Shown: in pieces, positions 53,425 to 63,758 of the stretch
Position numbering within the stretch: the first letter of the stretch is position 1
Layout: each line of letters starts with the position of its first letter
Assembly: GCF_004323595.1 (NCBI RefSeq)
Contig: NZ_AP019373.1
Location: 186,001 to 250,000, forward strand
Source of the DNA: Sulfuricystis thermophila
GTDB lineage: Bacteria; Pseudomonadota; Gammaproteobacteria; Burkholderiales; Rhodocyclaceae
Length of the DNA stretch: 64,000 bases
Direction of reading: 5' to 3'
The notes under the pieces: generated by a model
The model's input: the letters and a program-made list of their open reading frames with translations, nothing else
Databases searched by the model: none
What the model was told of the DNA's origin: nothing
Translations under genes and position numbers: made by a program

Positions 53425-54257
53425 GCAGACCAAGGAAAGCCCGAATGGCCATCGCCTATGACTTTGATGGCACGCTCGCTCCCGGAAACATGCAGGAGCA
53501 TCAGTTCCTGCCCGACATTGGTATCAAGCCTCATGACTTTTGGAAGGAAGTGCATGACGTCGCACAGGAGCATCAGGCAGACGAGGTTCTGGTTTACATG
53601 AACCTGATGTTGCGCAAGGCTGCCGCCACAAACGTGCCAGTTCGGCGTGAAGATTTCAAGGCTAGGGGGAAGTCCATCGAGCTATTCGACGGCGTGAAGG
53701 AATGGTTCGGCCGAATGAATGCGTATGCAAAGACGAAAGGCGTGGAGCTAAAGCACTATCTAATCTCTTCAGGCAATGAGGAGATCTTTGCCGGCACACC
53801 CATTGCCAAGGAATTCGAGGCGGTTTATGCCTCCAAATATCTATTCGATGTCAATGGCGTCGCGCAGTGGCCGGCACTCGCCATCAACTACACCACCAAG
53901 ACCCAGTTTCTCTTTCGCATCAACAAAGGCATCAAGGACATCAGTGATAACGCCTCGGTCAATAGGTTCGTCCCCAAGGACGAGCGCCCCGTGCCGTTCG
54001 AGCACATGGTCTTCATCGGCGATGGCTCCACGGACATCCCCTGTTTCCGCTTGATCAAGGATCAAGGGGGGCTGTCCGTTGCCGTGTACCCACCGGGGAA
54101 AAAAGGCGCGAAGGATAAGGCGGAGAAATATCGTCAGGATGGCCGTGTCCACGCTGTAGCCTCGGCCACATACACGGACGGCTCGGAACTGGACAAGCTC
54201 ATCAAGGCTCGCATTGACTTCGTTGCCAGTCGTCATGCGCTGCATAGTTTGCTGTGA
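53421..54257 (+). CDS. HAD-superfamily hydrolase in the restriction operon
   Basis: This 278-residue HAD enzyme has motif I AYDFDGTLAPGN with the nucleophile Asp, motif II SSGNEE, and motifs III/IV in HMVFIGDGSTDIPCF. It is translationally coupled to hsdS and precedes hsdR by 9 bp. HAD phosphatases of this kind occur as accessory genes in some type I loci; substrate unknown. Slightly lower GC than hsdM or hsdR suggests a separate origin. Confidence 0.85.
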   Translation: MSRPRKARMAIAYDFDGTLAPGNMQEHQFLPDIGIKPHDFWKEVHDVAQEHQADEVLVYMNLMLRKAAATNVPVRREDFKARGKSIELFDGVKEWFGRMNAYAKTKGVELKHYLISSGNEEIFAGTPIAKEFEAVYASKYLFDVNGVAQWPALAINYTTKTQFLFRINKGIKDISDNASVNRFVPKDERPVPFEHMVFIGDGSTDIPCFRLIKDQGGLSVAVYPPGKKGAKDKAEKYRQDGRVHAVASATYTDGSELDKLIKARIDFVASRHALHSLL

Positions 54258-54266
54258 GGGGCGAGC

Positions 54267-57200
54267 ATGGACAGCTTCCGCTTCGACGAGAAATACCTCT
54301 CGCAGATTCCGGCGCTGCAGGTGCTGGTCAATCTCGGCTTCGAGTACCTGACGCCCGCCGAGGCGCTGGCCGCGCGGGGTGGCCGTGCCGGCAACGTGCT
54401 GCTGGAGGAGATCCTGCGCGAGCAGTTGAAGAAGCTGAACCGCATCCAGCACAAGGGCGCGACCTGGCTGTTTTCCGAGGAGAACATCCAGAGCGCCATC
54501 CAGCGGCTGAAGAACGTGAAGTACGACGGCCTGCAGAAGACCAACGAGGCCGTCTACGACCTGCTGACCCTGGGCGTGGCGCTGGAGCAGTCCATCGAGG
54601 GCGACGTGAAGAGCTTCACGCTCAACTATGTGGACTGGCGCAATCCGGCCAACAACGTCTATCACGTCACCGCCGAGTTCTCCGTCGAGCGCACGCGCAG
54701 CTACGACACGGTGCGGCCCGACATCGTGCTGTTCGTGAACGGCATCCCCTTTGCCGTGATCGAGTGCAAGTCGCCGAAGGTGGAGGTCGGGCAGGCCATT
54801 TCGCAGATGATCCGCAACCAGCGCGACGAGTACATTCCGCGCCTGTTCACCTATGTGCAGATGGTGCTGGGCTTGAACAAGAACGACGCGCGCTACGCCA
54901 CCACCGGCACGCCGGCCAAGTTCTGGTCGAAGTGGAAGGAAGAGATTTCCGATGCGGTGCTCCAGCCCTTGCTGGAAAAGCCGCTGCCGGAGCGCGTGAA
55001 GGCGTCGCTGTTCGACAGCGCCTTCCAGGAACTGGGCGTGCGCGAAGACCCGGCGCCCTACGTGGTCAGCCGGCAGGTGACGGAACAGGATCGGGCGCTC
55101 TATGCCTTGTGCCGTCCCGAGCGGCTGCTCGATCTGGCCTGGCAATACACGGTGTTCGATGGCGGCGTGCGCAAGATCGCGCGCTACCAGCAGTATTTCG
55201 CCATCCGCGAGATCGTCGCCCGGGTGAAGCAGATGGATGAGACGGGCAGGCGGCGCGGCGGCATCGTCTGGCACACCCAGGGTTCCGGCAAGTCGCTGAC
55301 GATGGTGATGCTGGCGCGCGCCCTGGCGCTGGACCCGGAGATCAGGCATCCGCGCATCGTGCTGGTGACCGACCGGGTGGATCTGGACAAGCAGCTCGGC
55401 AACACCTTCGCCGCCTGCGGCCTCTCGCCCGACCGCGCCGAGAGCGGCCGGCATCTCATGGAACTGGTGGCCGACCACAAGGCGCACATCGTCACCACCC
55501 TGGTGCACAAGTTCGACAAGGCGCTCAACTTCAAGAAATTCACCGACGACTCGCCCGACATCTTCGTGCTGGTGGATGAGACCCAGCGCACCCAGCTGGG
55601 CAGCTATTCGGCGCGGATGCGGCAGATGTTCCCCCGCGCCTGCTACATCGGCTTTACCGGCACGCCGCTCTTGACCCGCGAGAAGAGCGACGTGTCGCGC
55701 TTCGGCGGCATCATCCATACCTATGCCATCGACCAGGCCGTGGCCGACGGCGCCATCGTGCCGTTGCTCTACGAGGGGCGGATGGTGGAGCTGGAACAGA
55801 ACCAGAGCGCCATCGACGTGTGGTTCGAGCGGCACACCCAGGGGCTGACCGACCAGCAGAAGGCCGACCTGAAGAAGAAGTATGCCCGCGCCGAAATGCT
55901 CGACAAGGCCGAGCAGGTCATCTACATGCGGGCCTTCGACATCAACGAGCATTACAAGCAGAACTGGCAGGGCACCGGCTTCAAGGCGCAGCTGGTCGCG
56001 CCCAACAAGGCAGCGGCGTTACGCTACAAGGCGTTTCTCGACGAACTGGGCGAGGTCAGCAGCGAGGTCGTCATCTCGCCGCCGGATGAGCGCGAGGGTT
56101 TCGACGAGGTCGATGCCGAGGAATCGACCGACGCGGTGGTGGCCTTCTGGCAGCGCATGATGAAGCGCTACGGCTCCGAGGAGGAATACAACAAGCAGAT
56201 CGTCAATGCCTTCAAGTTCGGCGACGAGCCGGAAATCCTGATCGTGGTGGACAAGCTGCTCACCGGCTTCGATGCCCCGCGCAACACGGTGCTGTACCTG
56301 GCCCGGCGGCTCAAGGATCACACCCTGCTGCAGGCCATCGCCCGCGTGAATCGCCTGTACGAGGACGACAGCGGCGCCAAGGCCAAGGAATTCGGCTTCA
56401 TCATCGATTACGTCGGCGTGCTCGGCGAACTGGACGAGGCGCTGACCACCTATAGCGCACTGGAGGGCTACGATGAATCCGATCTGCGCGGCGCGCTGAG
56501 TTCGATCCTCGATGAAATCAAGCAACTGCCGCAGCGGCATGCCGACCTGTGGGACCTCTTCAAGACGGTCAGGAGCCGGCAGGACGAGGAAGCCTTCGAG
56601 GCGCTGCTGGCCGACGAGAAGTTGCGGGGCGATTTCTACGACCGCCTGTCGGCATTCGCCAAGACCCTCGCCGTCGCCCTGTCGAGCGAGCAGTTCATCG
56701 GACAGACGCCGGCGCAGCGCATTCAGTCCTACAAGAACGATCTCAAGCGCTTCGTGAATCTCAAGGCGGCGGTCAGGCTGCGCTACTCCGAGTCCATCGA
56801 CTATCGCGACTTCGAGCCCAGGATCAAGAAACTGCTCGACACCCACATCACGGCCAGCGAGGTGGTGCGCCTCAACGCCCCGGTGAACATCTTCGACGGG
56901 CAGGCCTTCCAGAAGGTGGTCGAGGAGCAAGGGGCTGGCAAGGGCGCGGGCGCCAAGGCGGACATCATCGCCCACGCCACGAAACGGGCGATCACCGAAC
57001 GGCTGGCGCAGGATCCGGCGTTCTATGAGAAGTTCTCCAAGCTGATCCAGCAGGCCATCGACGACTACCGGGCCAAGCGCATCACCGACCTGGAATACCT
57101 GCAGCGCGTCACCGATATCAAGGACGCGGTGGTGCAGCGGAAATCCGATGATCTGCCGGCGGCGATTGCCGGCGACGAGGACGCGACGGCGGTCTATGGC

Positions 57201-57476
57201 TTGCTCCAGCCGTTTGTCGCGGCACACGTTAGCGATGCAGCGCAGGCCAGGCAAATCGCCGCCGAGGCAGCCAAATCCGTGTGGGACGTATTCCTGAACA
57301 ATCGCAAGGTGGGCTACTGGGACGATCTCGATGCCCAGCGGCGCACGATGAATGAAATCGACGACTACCTCTATGACGAAGTGAAAGGGCGGCAAGGTGT
57401 CGACCTGACCACTGCCGAGATGGACGAGATCATCGAGAAGACGATGCAGCTCGCACGCCACCGGATGGCGGCATGA
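54267..57476 (+). CDS. hsdR: Type I restriction endonuclease subunit HsdR
   Basis: HsdR translocates and cleaves unmethylated DNA. The 1069-residue protein has the PD-(D/E)xK nuclease (RPDIVLFVNGIPFAVIECKS, about 150-170), helicase motif I HTQGSGKSLTMVMLARAL near 334-351, the DEAD-like DETQRTQLGSYSARM, motif III FTGTPLL, motif VI QAIARVNR, and a C-terminal helical domain that contacts the methylase. Length and motif order are normal. It overlaps the metallopeptidase gene (ATGA). Confidence 0.97.
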   Translation: MDSFRFDEKYLSQIPALQVLVNLGFEYLTPAEALAARGGRAGNVLLEEILREQLKKLNRIQHKGATWLFSEENIQSAIQRLKNVKYDGLQKTNEAVYDLLTLGVALEQSIEGDVKSFTLNYVDWRNPANNVYHVTAEFSVERTRSYDTVRPDIVLFVNGIPFAVIECKSPKVEVGQAISQMIRNQRDEYIPRLFTYVQMVLGLNKNDARYATTGTPAKFWSKWKEEISDAVLQPLLEKPLPERVKASLFDSAFQELGVREDPAPYVVSRQVTEQDRALYALCRPERLLDLAWQYTVFDGGVRKIARYQQYFAIREIVARVKQMDETGRRRGGIVWHTQGSGKSLTMVMLARALALDPEIRHPRIVLVTDRVDLDKQLGNTFAACGLSPDRAESGRHLMELVADHKAHIVTTLVHKFDKALNFKKFTDDSPDIFVLVDETQRTQLGSYSARMRQMFPRACYIGFTGTPLLTREKSDVSRFGGIIHTYAIDQAVADGAIVPLLYEGRMVELEQNQSAIDVWFERHTQGLTDQQKADLKKKYARAEMLDKAEQVIYMRAFDINEHYKQNWQGTGFKAQLVAPNKAAALRYKAFLDELGEVSSEVVISPPDEREGFDEVDAEESTDAVVAFWQRMMKRYGSEEEYNKQIVNAFKFGDEPEILIVVDKLLTGFDAPRNTVLYLARRLKDHTLLQAIARVNRLYEDDSGAKAKEFGFIIDYVGVLGELDEALTTYSALEGYDESDLRGALSSILDEIKQLPQRHADLWDLFKTVRSRQDEEAFEALLADEKLRGDFYDRLSAFAKTLAVALSSEQFIGQTPAQRIQSYKNDLKRFVNLKAAVRLRYSESIDYRDFEPRIKKLLDTHITASEVVRLNAPVNIFDGQAFQKVVEEQGAGKGAGAKADIIAHATKRAITERLAQDPAFYEKFSKLIQQAIDDYRAKRITDLEYLQRVTDIKDAVVQRKSDDLPAAIAGDEDATAVYGLLQPFVAAHVSDAAQARQIAAEAAKSVWDVFLNNRKVGYWDDLDAQRRTMNEIDDYLYDEVKGRQGVDLTTAEMDEIIEKTMQLARHRMAA

Positions 57477-58183
57477 AAACCGTGGTCGGCATGATCGAAT
57501 ACGGTCGCGAGACCATCCGCTACGAAGTGCGCTTCCTGCCAACTCGGCGGACGCTGGGTATCGAGGTGCATCCCGACCAGCGAGTCGTGATCCGGGCGCC
57601 GGTGGGTTGCACGGAAGATGTGATTGCAGATCGGGTACGCAAGCGCGCCTCGTGGATCAGCCGGCAGATAGCCGATTTCCGGCGTTACAGCCCCCGCACG
57701 CCGCAGCGGCAATACGTCAGCGGCGAGACGCATCTTTACCTGGGACGGCAGTATCGCTTGAAAGTCGGCGCTGGCGAGACGGCATCGGTCCGGATGACGC
57801 GCGGCCAGCTATGCGTGACGATGCCCGGCATTCCCGATCCGGAGCGCGTCAAGACGATGCTGCACCGCTGGTACCTCGACCACGCCAGGCGGGTCTTCAG
57901 CGAGGTTCTCGACCAGTGCCTCATCAGGTTCAAGGGGCATCCACGGCCCCGTCTGATCGTCCGGGCAATGCAGTCGCGCTGGGGCAGCCTCTCGCAGACG
58001 GGAAGCATGACGCTGAATGTCAATTTGGTCAGGGCGCCGCGCGCCTGCATCGAATACGTCGTCACCCATGAGTTGTGCCATCTGCGGCACCGTGATCACG
58101 ACGCCAGTTTTTTCAAGCTGCTTGGGCGGGTGATGCCGGATTGGGAGCAGCGGAAGCAGAAGTTGGAAACGGCACTTCTTTGA
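57473..58183 (+). CDS. YgjP/SprT-like M48-type metallopeptidase
   Basis: This 236-residue protein has the YgjP signature: the zinc motif HELCHLRHRDH near 199-209, SRWGSLSQTGSMTLNVNL and an N-terminal beta domain (VHPDQRVVIRAPVG). YgjP-like genes are frequent companions of type I restriction loci with unknown role. Residues 97-104 (KVGAGETA) are encoded by a copy of the dispersed half repeat, showing that the element reaches the island too. jetA follows after 14 bp. Confidence 0.9.
   Translation: MKTVVGMIEYGRETIRYEVRFLPTRRTLGIEVHPDQRVVIRAPVGCTEDVIADRVRKRASWISRQIADFRRYSPRTPQRQYVSGETHLYLGRQYRLKVGAGETASVRMTRGQLCVTMPGIPDPERVKTMLHRWYLDHARRVFSEVLDQCLIRFKGHPRPRLIVRAMQSRWGSLSQTGSMTLNVNLVRAPRACIEYVVTHELCHLRHRDHDASFFKLLGRVMPDWEQRKQKLETALL
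57761..57784 (+). repeat. Dispersed half repeat in YgjP-like gene
   Basis: Matches the half-repeat consensus with one to two differences over 24 nt and is read in frame as KVGAGETA, as in ispE and mltA. It is the only copy I find in the 15-kb island. Confidence 0.7.
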
Positions 58184-58197
58184 ATCGGGGGGATGAA

Positions 58198-59676
58198 ATG
58201 TCAGATTTCAATTTCCCGACGATGGCATTGAACTTTGCCACTCTCGATGCCCTGCGCGCCCATCATCCCGCCTGGCGTCTGCTACGCTCGGATCATGCGC
58301 CGCTGGTGGCAAGCTTCCTGCACCGGGTGTTCGTCGAGCCCAATGTGCGCGTGATCAGCGAGGCCGATCTCGTCGAGCGGCTTGCGGACGAGCTCTACGC
58401 CTTGCGTCAAGAACTCGGCGAAGCCGCGTTTCCCAAGCCGGCGCAGGAATATCTCAATGACTGGGCGTCGCCTGAGAAGGGCTGGCTGCGCAAGTTCTAC
58501 AAGCCCGGCACCGACGAGGCACAATTCGACCTCACGCCCGCGACCGAGAAGGCGATCGCCTGGCTGGCGCAGCTCTCCGAACGGCAGTTCGTCGGCACCG
58601 AATCGCGTCTGCTCACGCTGTTCGACCTGCTCAAGCAGATGAGCGAGGGCAGCGAGGCCGACCCGGCCAAACGCGTTGCCGAGCTGCAAAGGAAACGCGA
58701 CGAAATCGAAGCCGAGATTGCTCGCGTGCAGGCCGGCGATGTGCCACTGCTGGATGACACTGCTCTGAAGGATCGTTTTTTGCAGTTCATGCAGGGCGCG
58801 CGTGAGTTGCTCGCCGACTTTCGCGAGGTGGAGCACAATTTTCGTCAGCTCGACCGCCACGTGCGCGAGCGCATCGCGCTGTGGGAGGGCGGCAAGGGAG
58901 CGCTGCTGGAAGAGATCATGGGTGAGCGCGATGCGATTGCCGATTCCGATCAGGGCAAGAGCTTTCGCGCGTTCTGGGATTTCCTGCTCTCCAGCCGTCG
59001 TCAGGAGGAGTTGACCGAGTTGCTGGAACGGGTGCTCGAGCTGCCGGCGGTGGCGGCCTTGCAGCCCGATGCCCGTATCCGCCGCGTGCATTACGACTGG
59101 CTGGAGGCAGGCGAACATACTCAGCGCACGGTGGCGGCCTTGTCGCAACAACTGCGCCGCTTTCTCGACGACCAGGCCTGGCTGGAAAACCGCCGCATCA
59201 TGGATATCCTACACGGCATCGAGAGCAAGGCCCTGGCGCTGCGAGATACGCCGCCGATGGGTGCCGTGATGGAGATGGCCGAGGCGTGCGCCGATATCGA
59301 ACTGGTGATGGAGCGGCCGTTGTTTACGCCGGCGGTGAAACCGGTCATTGCCAACCTGGCGCTGCTGGCAGGAGACGAGGACATCGACTCCTCCGCCTTG
59401 TTCGATCAGGTGGTGGTAGACAAAGCGAGGCTCACCCGTCACATCCGCCACGCCTTGCAAGGTAGGGCGCAGATCACGCTGCGCGAACTGGTGGCCGCAC
59501 AGCCCCTGCAGCAGGGCCTGGCGGAGCTGGTGGCCTACCTGCAACTGGGCAGCGATGCCTTCAACGCCGTAGTGGATGAGGACACGCCGGAAGTCATAGA
59601 GTGGCAGGCAGAAGACGACCAGGGCGAAGCCGTGATTCGGATGGCGCGGCTGCCCCGGGTGATTTTCATGCGCTGA
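58198..59676 (+). CDS. jetA: Wadjet JetA (DUF3375)
   Basis: JetA is the kleisin-like subunit of the type I Wadjet complex, which recognises and cleaves small circular DNA. The 492-residue protein starts at ATG 58198 after GGGGG and has the DUF3375 opening LDALRAHHPAWRLLRSDHAP, LVASFLHRVF, LVERLADELYALRQEL, and a long helical middle (RVAELQRKRDEIEAEIARVQ). The identity rests on this plus the jetBCD neighbours. It follows the YgjP-like gene by 14 bp. Confidence 0.93.
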   Translation: MSDFNFPTMALNFATLDALRAHHPAWRLLRSDHAPLVASFLHRVFVEPNVRVISEADLVERLADELYALRQELGEAAFPKPAQEYLNDWASPEKGWLRKFYKPGTDEAQFDLTPATEKAIAWLAQLSERQFVGTESRLLTLFDLLKQMSEGSEADPAKRVAELQRKRDEIEAEIARVQAGDVPLLDDTALKDRFLQFMQGARELLADFREVEHNFRQLDRHVRERIALWEGGKGALLEEIMGERDAIADSDQGKSFRAFWDFLLSSRRQEELTELLERVLELPAVAALQPDARIRRVHYDWLEAGEHTQRTVAALSQQLRRFLDDQAWLENRRIMDILHGIESKALALRDTPPMGAVMEMAEACADIELVMERPLFTPAVKPVIANLALLAGDEDIDSSALFDQVVVDKARLTRHIRHALQGRAQITLRELVAAQPLQQGLAELVAYLQLGSDAFNAVVDEDTPEVIEWQAEDDQGEAVIRMARLPRVIFMR

Positions 59677-59707
59677 CCTCAAGAACGAAACGGGGAATTC
59701 AACAGGG

Positions 59708-60370
59708 ATGGAACAGGACTTCACCAGCGCAATGACCGCGGCCGCACCCGACCCGGATTTGTCTGCATTGCTGATCGGGCTGCTCAAGGGCGTGCAGTAC
59801 CGGGAGGAAGATGAGCGCCAATGGGCGGCATTGCTGAACCTGCAGGCGCGTGTGCGGGACTACGTGGCGGTTCTCAATCTGGAACTGGTGCTCGATGAGG
59901 CGGAGGGCTATGCCTTTCTGAAGAGCCGCCCGGAGCCCGCGGAGGATGATCCGTCACCGCGCTTGCCACGCCTCATCGCGCGCCGCCCCCTGTCGTTTCC
60001 CGTGAGTCTTCTGCTGGCCTTGCTGCGCAAGAAATTGGCCGAATTCGATGCCAGCGGCGGTGATACGCGTCTGGTGCTGTCGCGGGATCAGATCGTCGAG
60101 CTAGTGCGGGTTTTTCTGCCGGATGGGCCCAACGAGGCCAAACTGATCGACCAGATCGAAACCACGATCAACAAGGTGGTGGAGCTCGGCTTTCTACGCA
60201 AACTCAAGCCTGCGAGTGGTGGCTTGGCTGGGCAGGCCAATTACGAGGTGCGGCGCATCCTGAAAGCTTTTGTCGATGCGCAATGGCTGGCCGAGTTCGA
60301 TGCCCGCCTGGCGGCTTATCAAACCGCCCTGTCCGGTGCGGCATCACGCAAGGAGGCAGGCGATGCGTGA
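59708..60370 (+). CDS. jetB: Wadjet JetB (DUF4194)
   Basis: JetB is the MukE-like winged-helix subunit of Wadjet. The 220-residue protein has the DUF4194 features [53 protein letters not shown] and the C-terminal [19 protein letters not shown]. It lies 31 bp after jetA and overlaps jetC by eight bases. Confidence 0.93.
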   Translation: MEQDFTSAMTAAAPDPDLSALLIGLLKGVQYREEDERQWAALLNLQARVRDYVAVLNLELVLDEAEGYAFLKSRPEPAEDDPSPRLPRLIARRPLSFPVSLLLALLRKKLAEFDASGGDTRLVLSRDQIVELVRVFLPDGPNEAKLIDQIETTINKVVELGFLRKLKPASGGLAGQANYEVRRILKAFVDAQWLAEFDARLAAYQTALSGAASRKEAGDA

Positions 60371-63300
60371 GGCAGAGTCTCTGGAACTGGACTTCGCGGC
60401 GAACGATGGCTTGTCGGGCTTTCGTCTCATGCGGCTTTCGGTGTTCAACTGGGGCACCTTCGACGGCCGGGTGTGGACACTGGAACTCAATGGCAAGAAT
60501 GGCCTGCTCACCGGCGACATCGGTTCCGGCAAGTCCACGCTGGTGGATGCCATCACCACGCTGCTGGTGTCGGCCCAGCGCATCGCTTACAACAAGGCCG
60601 CCGGGGCGGACAGCCGGGAACGGACCTTGCGTTCCTATGTATTGGGGCACTACAAATCGGAACGGAATGAGGTCACGGGTATGGCCAAACCCGTCTCCCT
60701 GCGCGACCACAACAGCTATTCCGTCATCCTGGGCGTGTTCCACAACGCGGGGTACGACCAGACGGTGAGCCTGGCGCAGGTGTTCTGGATGAAGGAGCCG
60801 CAAGGCCAGCCAGCCCGGTTCTTCGTCGGGGCCGAGCGCAGCCTGTCGATCGCCGAGGACTTTGCCCATTTCGGCGCCGATATCGCCGCGCTGCGCAAGC
60901 GACTGCGCGGGGCGGGCGTCGAACTCTTCGACAGCTTTCCGCCCTATGCCGCGTGGTTCAGGCGCCGCTTCGGCATCGAGAACGATCAGGCGTTGGAGCT
61001 CTTTCACCAGACGGTGTCGATGAAGTCGGTGGGCAATCTGACCGACTTCGTGCGCAACCATATGCTGGAGCCGTTCGAGGTGGCGCCGCGCATCCAGGCG
61101 CTGATCGGCCACTTCGACGATCTCAACCGCGCCCATCAGGCCGTGCTCAAGGCCAAGCAGCAGGTGGCAATGCTGACGCCGTTGGTGGCCGACTGCAAGC
61201 GCCATGACGAACTGGCAAACGAAGTCAATCATCTGCGGCAATGCCGCGAAGCGCTACGCCCCTACTTTGCCAGCCTCAAACTGGGGCTGCTCGACAAACG
61301 TCTGGCGCTGCTCGATGAAGAGTGGCACAAGCTCGATGGGCAGGTGCGGCGGCTGGAGAGTGTGCGCGAACAGCAGGCCCGGCAGGTCGATGAGCTCAAG
61401 CAGGCCATCCATGACAATGGCGGCGACCGTCTTGAACGACTTGCTGCCGAGATCCGCAAGAAAGAGCAGCTGCGCGACGCACGCAAGGCCAAGGCGGAGC
61501 GTTATCGCGAGCTGACGGCCGTATTGGGTGAGTCCGTGCCTGGCGATGAAGCGGCTTTTGCCGCGCAGCGGACGCAGTTCAGGGCGTGGCGGGAAGCGTT
61601 GCAAAACCGCGAGGCCGACCTTCAAAACGCGCTGACCGAGCTTGGCGTGAGCCTGCGGCAGGGCAAGCTCGAGCACGAGCGCCTGACGGCGGAAATCGGC
61701 AGTCTCAAACGCCGGCGCAGCAACATCGACGACCAGCAGATCCAGATACGCGCCGCCCTGTGCGACGCGCTGGGCCTCGATGCGGATGAGATGCCCTTCG
61801 CAGGTGAGCTGATCCAGGTGCGCGACGAGGATCGCGACTGGGAGGGTGCGGCAGAACGGCTGCTGCACAGCTTCGGGCTATCATTGCTGGTGCCGGATGC
61901 CTACTACAAGGCGGTGGCCCAGTGGGTGGACAACCACCACCTGCGCGGGCGTCTGGTCTATTTCCACGTCCGCCCTCGCAAAACCGGCGATCTGCCGCAA
62001 CTGCACCCCGACTCCTTGGTGAGGAAGCTCGCCCTCAAGCCCGATTCGCTCTACTACGACTGGCTGGAGCGCGAGCTCGCCCATCGCTTTGATGTGGCCT
62101 GTTGCACGACACAGGAGCAGTTTCGCCGCGAAACGCGCGCCATCACCCGCGCAGGCCAGATCAAGGATCCGACCGGCCGGCATGAGAAGGACGACCGGCA
62201 CCGCATCGATGATCGCAGCCGCTATGTGCTCGGCTGGAGCAACAGTGCCAAGATCGCCGCGCTGGAAGACGAGCATCGTCGGCTCGAGAACCAACTCGGC
62301 GCGCTGGGCGGTGAGATCGGGAGAATCGACGCCGAACGCAAGGGACTGCAGTCCAGACTGGATGCGCTCTCCCGCTTAGAAGAGTTTTCGAGCTTCGAGG
62401 AAATCGATTGGGCCAGCGTGGCGATGGAGATCGCGGCACTGGAAGACGAGCGCCAAAAGCTTGCGCAGGCATCCGATGTCCTCAAGCAGTTGAATGAACG
62501 CCTGCTGGAAATGCAGCAGACGCTCAAGGGCAGCGAAGGGGCGCTGCAATCGGCGCGCGAGCGGCGTGCCAAGGTGGAGCAACGTCGCACGGATGCCCAG
62601 GAACTGCGCCAGCAGACGGCCTTGCTGGTGCAGGACACCACCCTCGATGCGACGCTGTCGACTACCTTGGAGGCCATGCGGGCCGAGGTCCTCGGCGAGC
62701 ACCCGTTGACCGTGGAATCCTGCGACAACCGCGAGCAGGAAGTGCGCGCCCGGCTGCAAGGTCGGATCGATGCCGAGGACTCGAAGCTCAAACGCCTGGC
62801 CGAGAAGATCATCAAGGCGATGGCCTCATTCAAGGAAACCTTCAAGCTCGAGACGGCCGAGATGGATGCCAGCCTGGAAGCCGCCTTCGAGTACGAAAAC
62901 CTGCTGACACGGCTCAACCGCGATGATCTGCCACGCTTCGAGACGCGCTTCAAGGAATTGCTGAACGTCAATACCATCAACGAGATCGCCAATTTCAATG
63001 CCCAGCTGGCGCGCGAGCGCGAAACGATCAAGGAACGCATCGCCCAGATCAACAAGTCGCTCGCGGAAATCGACTACAACCCCGGGCGCTACATCGTGCT
63101 GGAATCGCAGGCGAGCCCCGATGCCGAGATCCGCGACTTCCAGCGCGATCTGCGCACCTGCACCGAAGGCGCGCTGACCGGTTCGGACGACGCCCAGTAT
63201 TCCGAAGCCAAGTTTCTTCAGGTCAAGGCGATCATCGACCGCTTTCGTGGCCGGGAGGGCTTGTCGGAACAGGACCGGCGCTGGACCGCGAAGGTCACGG

Positions 63301-63746
63301 ACGTGCGCAACTGGTTTCTGTTCTCGGCCAGCGAGCGCTGGCGCGCAGACGACACGGAATTCGAGCACTATGCCGATTCGGGCGGCAAATCGGGCGGCCA
63401 GAAGGAGAAACTGGCCTACACCATCCTCGCCGCCAGCCTCGCCTACCAGTTCGGCCTGGAATGGGGGGCGGTGCGCTCGCGTTCCTTCCGTTTCGTGGTC
63501 ATCGACGAGGCGTTCGGGCGCGGCTCGGACGAGTCGGCGCAATACGCGTTGCAACTGTTCCGCAAACTCAACTTGCAGCTATTGATCGTCACGCCACTAC
63601 AGAAGCTCCACATCATCGAGCCCTTCGTGTCCAGCGTCGGGTTCGTGCACAACGAAGGTGGCCGGGCCTCCAAATTGCGTAACCTGTCCATCGCAGAGTA
63701 TCGCGCGCAAAAGGCCCGCGAGGCCGTGGCGCCGCAGTCTGCTTAA
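60363..63746 (+). CDS. jetC: Wadjet JetC (SMC-like ATPase)
   Basis: JetC is the MukB-like SMC ATPase that extrudes DNA. The 1127-residue protein starts at ATG 60363 and has Walker [19 protein letters not shown] near 50-67, two long coiled-coil arms (about 290-480 and 640-960) around a hinge region, the ABC signature [17 protein letters not shown] near 1005-1020 and Walker [18 protein letters not shown] near 1043-1060. An open frame upstream to 60270 overlaps jetB and is not used. Length and motifs are as expected for an active enzyme. Confidence 0.95.
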   Translation: MREAESLELDFAANDGLSGFRLMRLSVFNWGTFDGRVWTLELNGKNGLLTGDIGSGKSTLVDAITTLLVSAQRIAYNKAAGADSRERTLRSYVLGHYKSERNEVTGMAKPVSLRDHNSYSVILGVFHNAGYDQTVSLAQVFWMKEPQGQPARFFVGAERSLSIAEDFAHFGADIAALRKRLRGAGVELFDSFPPYAAWFRRRFGIENDQALELFHQTVSMKSVGNLTDFVRNHMLEPFEVAPRIQALIGHFDDLNRAHQAVLKAKQQVAMLTPLVADCKRHDELANEVNHLRQCREALRPYFASLKLGLLDKRLALLDEEWHKLDGQVRRLESVREQQARQVDELKQAIHDNGGDRLERLAAEIRKKEQLRDARKAKAERYRELTAVLGESVPGDEAAFAAQRTQFRAWREALQNREADLQNALTELGVSLRQGKLEHERLTAEIGSLKRRRSNIDDQQIQIRAALCDALGLDADEMPFAGELIQVRDEDRDWEGAAERLLHSFGLSLLVPDAYYKAVAQWVDNHHLRGRLVYFHVRPRKTGDLPQLHPDSLVRKLALKPDSLYYDWLERELAHRFDVACCTTQEQFRRETRAITRAGQIKDPTGRHEKDDRHRIDDRSRYVLGWSNSAKIAALEDEHRRLENQLGALGGEIGRIDAERKGLQSRLDALSRLEEFSSFEEIDWASVAMEIAALEDERQKLAQASDVLKQLNERLLEMQQTLKGSEGALQSARERRAKVEQRRTDAQELRQQTALLVQDTTLDATLSTTLEAMRAEVLGEHPLTVESCDNREQEVRARLQGRIDAEDSKLKRLAEKIIKAMASFKETFKLETAEMDASLEAAFEYENLLTRLNRDDLPRFETRFKELLNVNTINEIANFNAQLARERETIKERIAQINKSLAEIDYNPGRYIVLESQASPDAEIRDFQRDLRTCTEGALTGSDDAQYSEAKFLQVKAIIDRFRGREGLSEQDRRWTAKVTDVRNWFLFSASERWRADDTEFEHYADSGGKSGGQKEKLAYTILAASLAYQFGLEWGAVRSRSFRFVVIDEAFGRGSDESAQYALQLFRKLNLQLLIVTPLQKLHIIEPFVSSVGFVHNEGGRASKLRNLSIAEYRAQKAREAVAPQSA

Positions 63747-63758
63747 GGATTCCGCACA

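Noticed and set aside
53841-55952. 703-codon open frame on the minus strand
   Set aside because: Antisense to the HAD and hsdR genes; composition is that of a mirrored frame and hsdR is unmistakable on the other strand.
49635-58183. BREX or DISARM system
   Set aside because: No pglX/pglZ/brx genes or DISARM helicase; the genes are a plain type I restriction locus.
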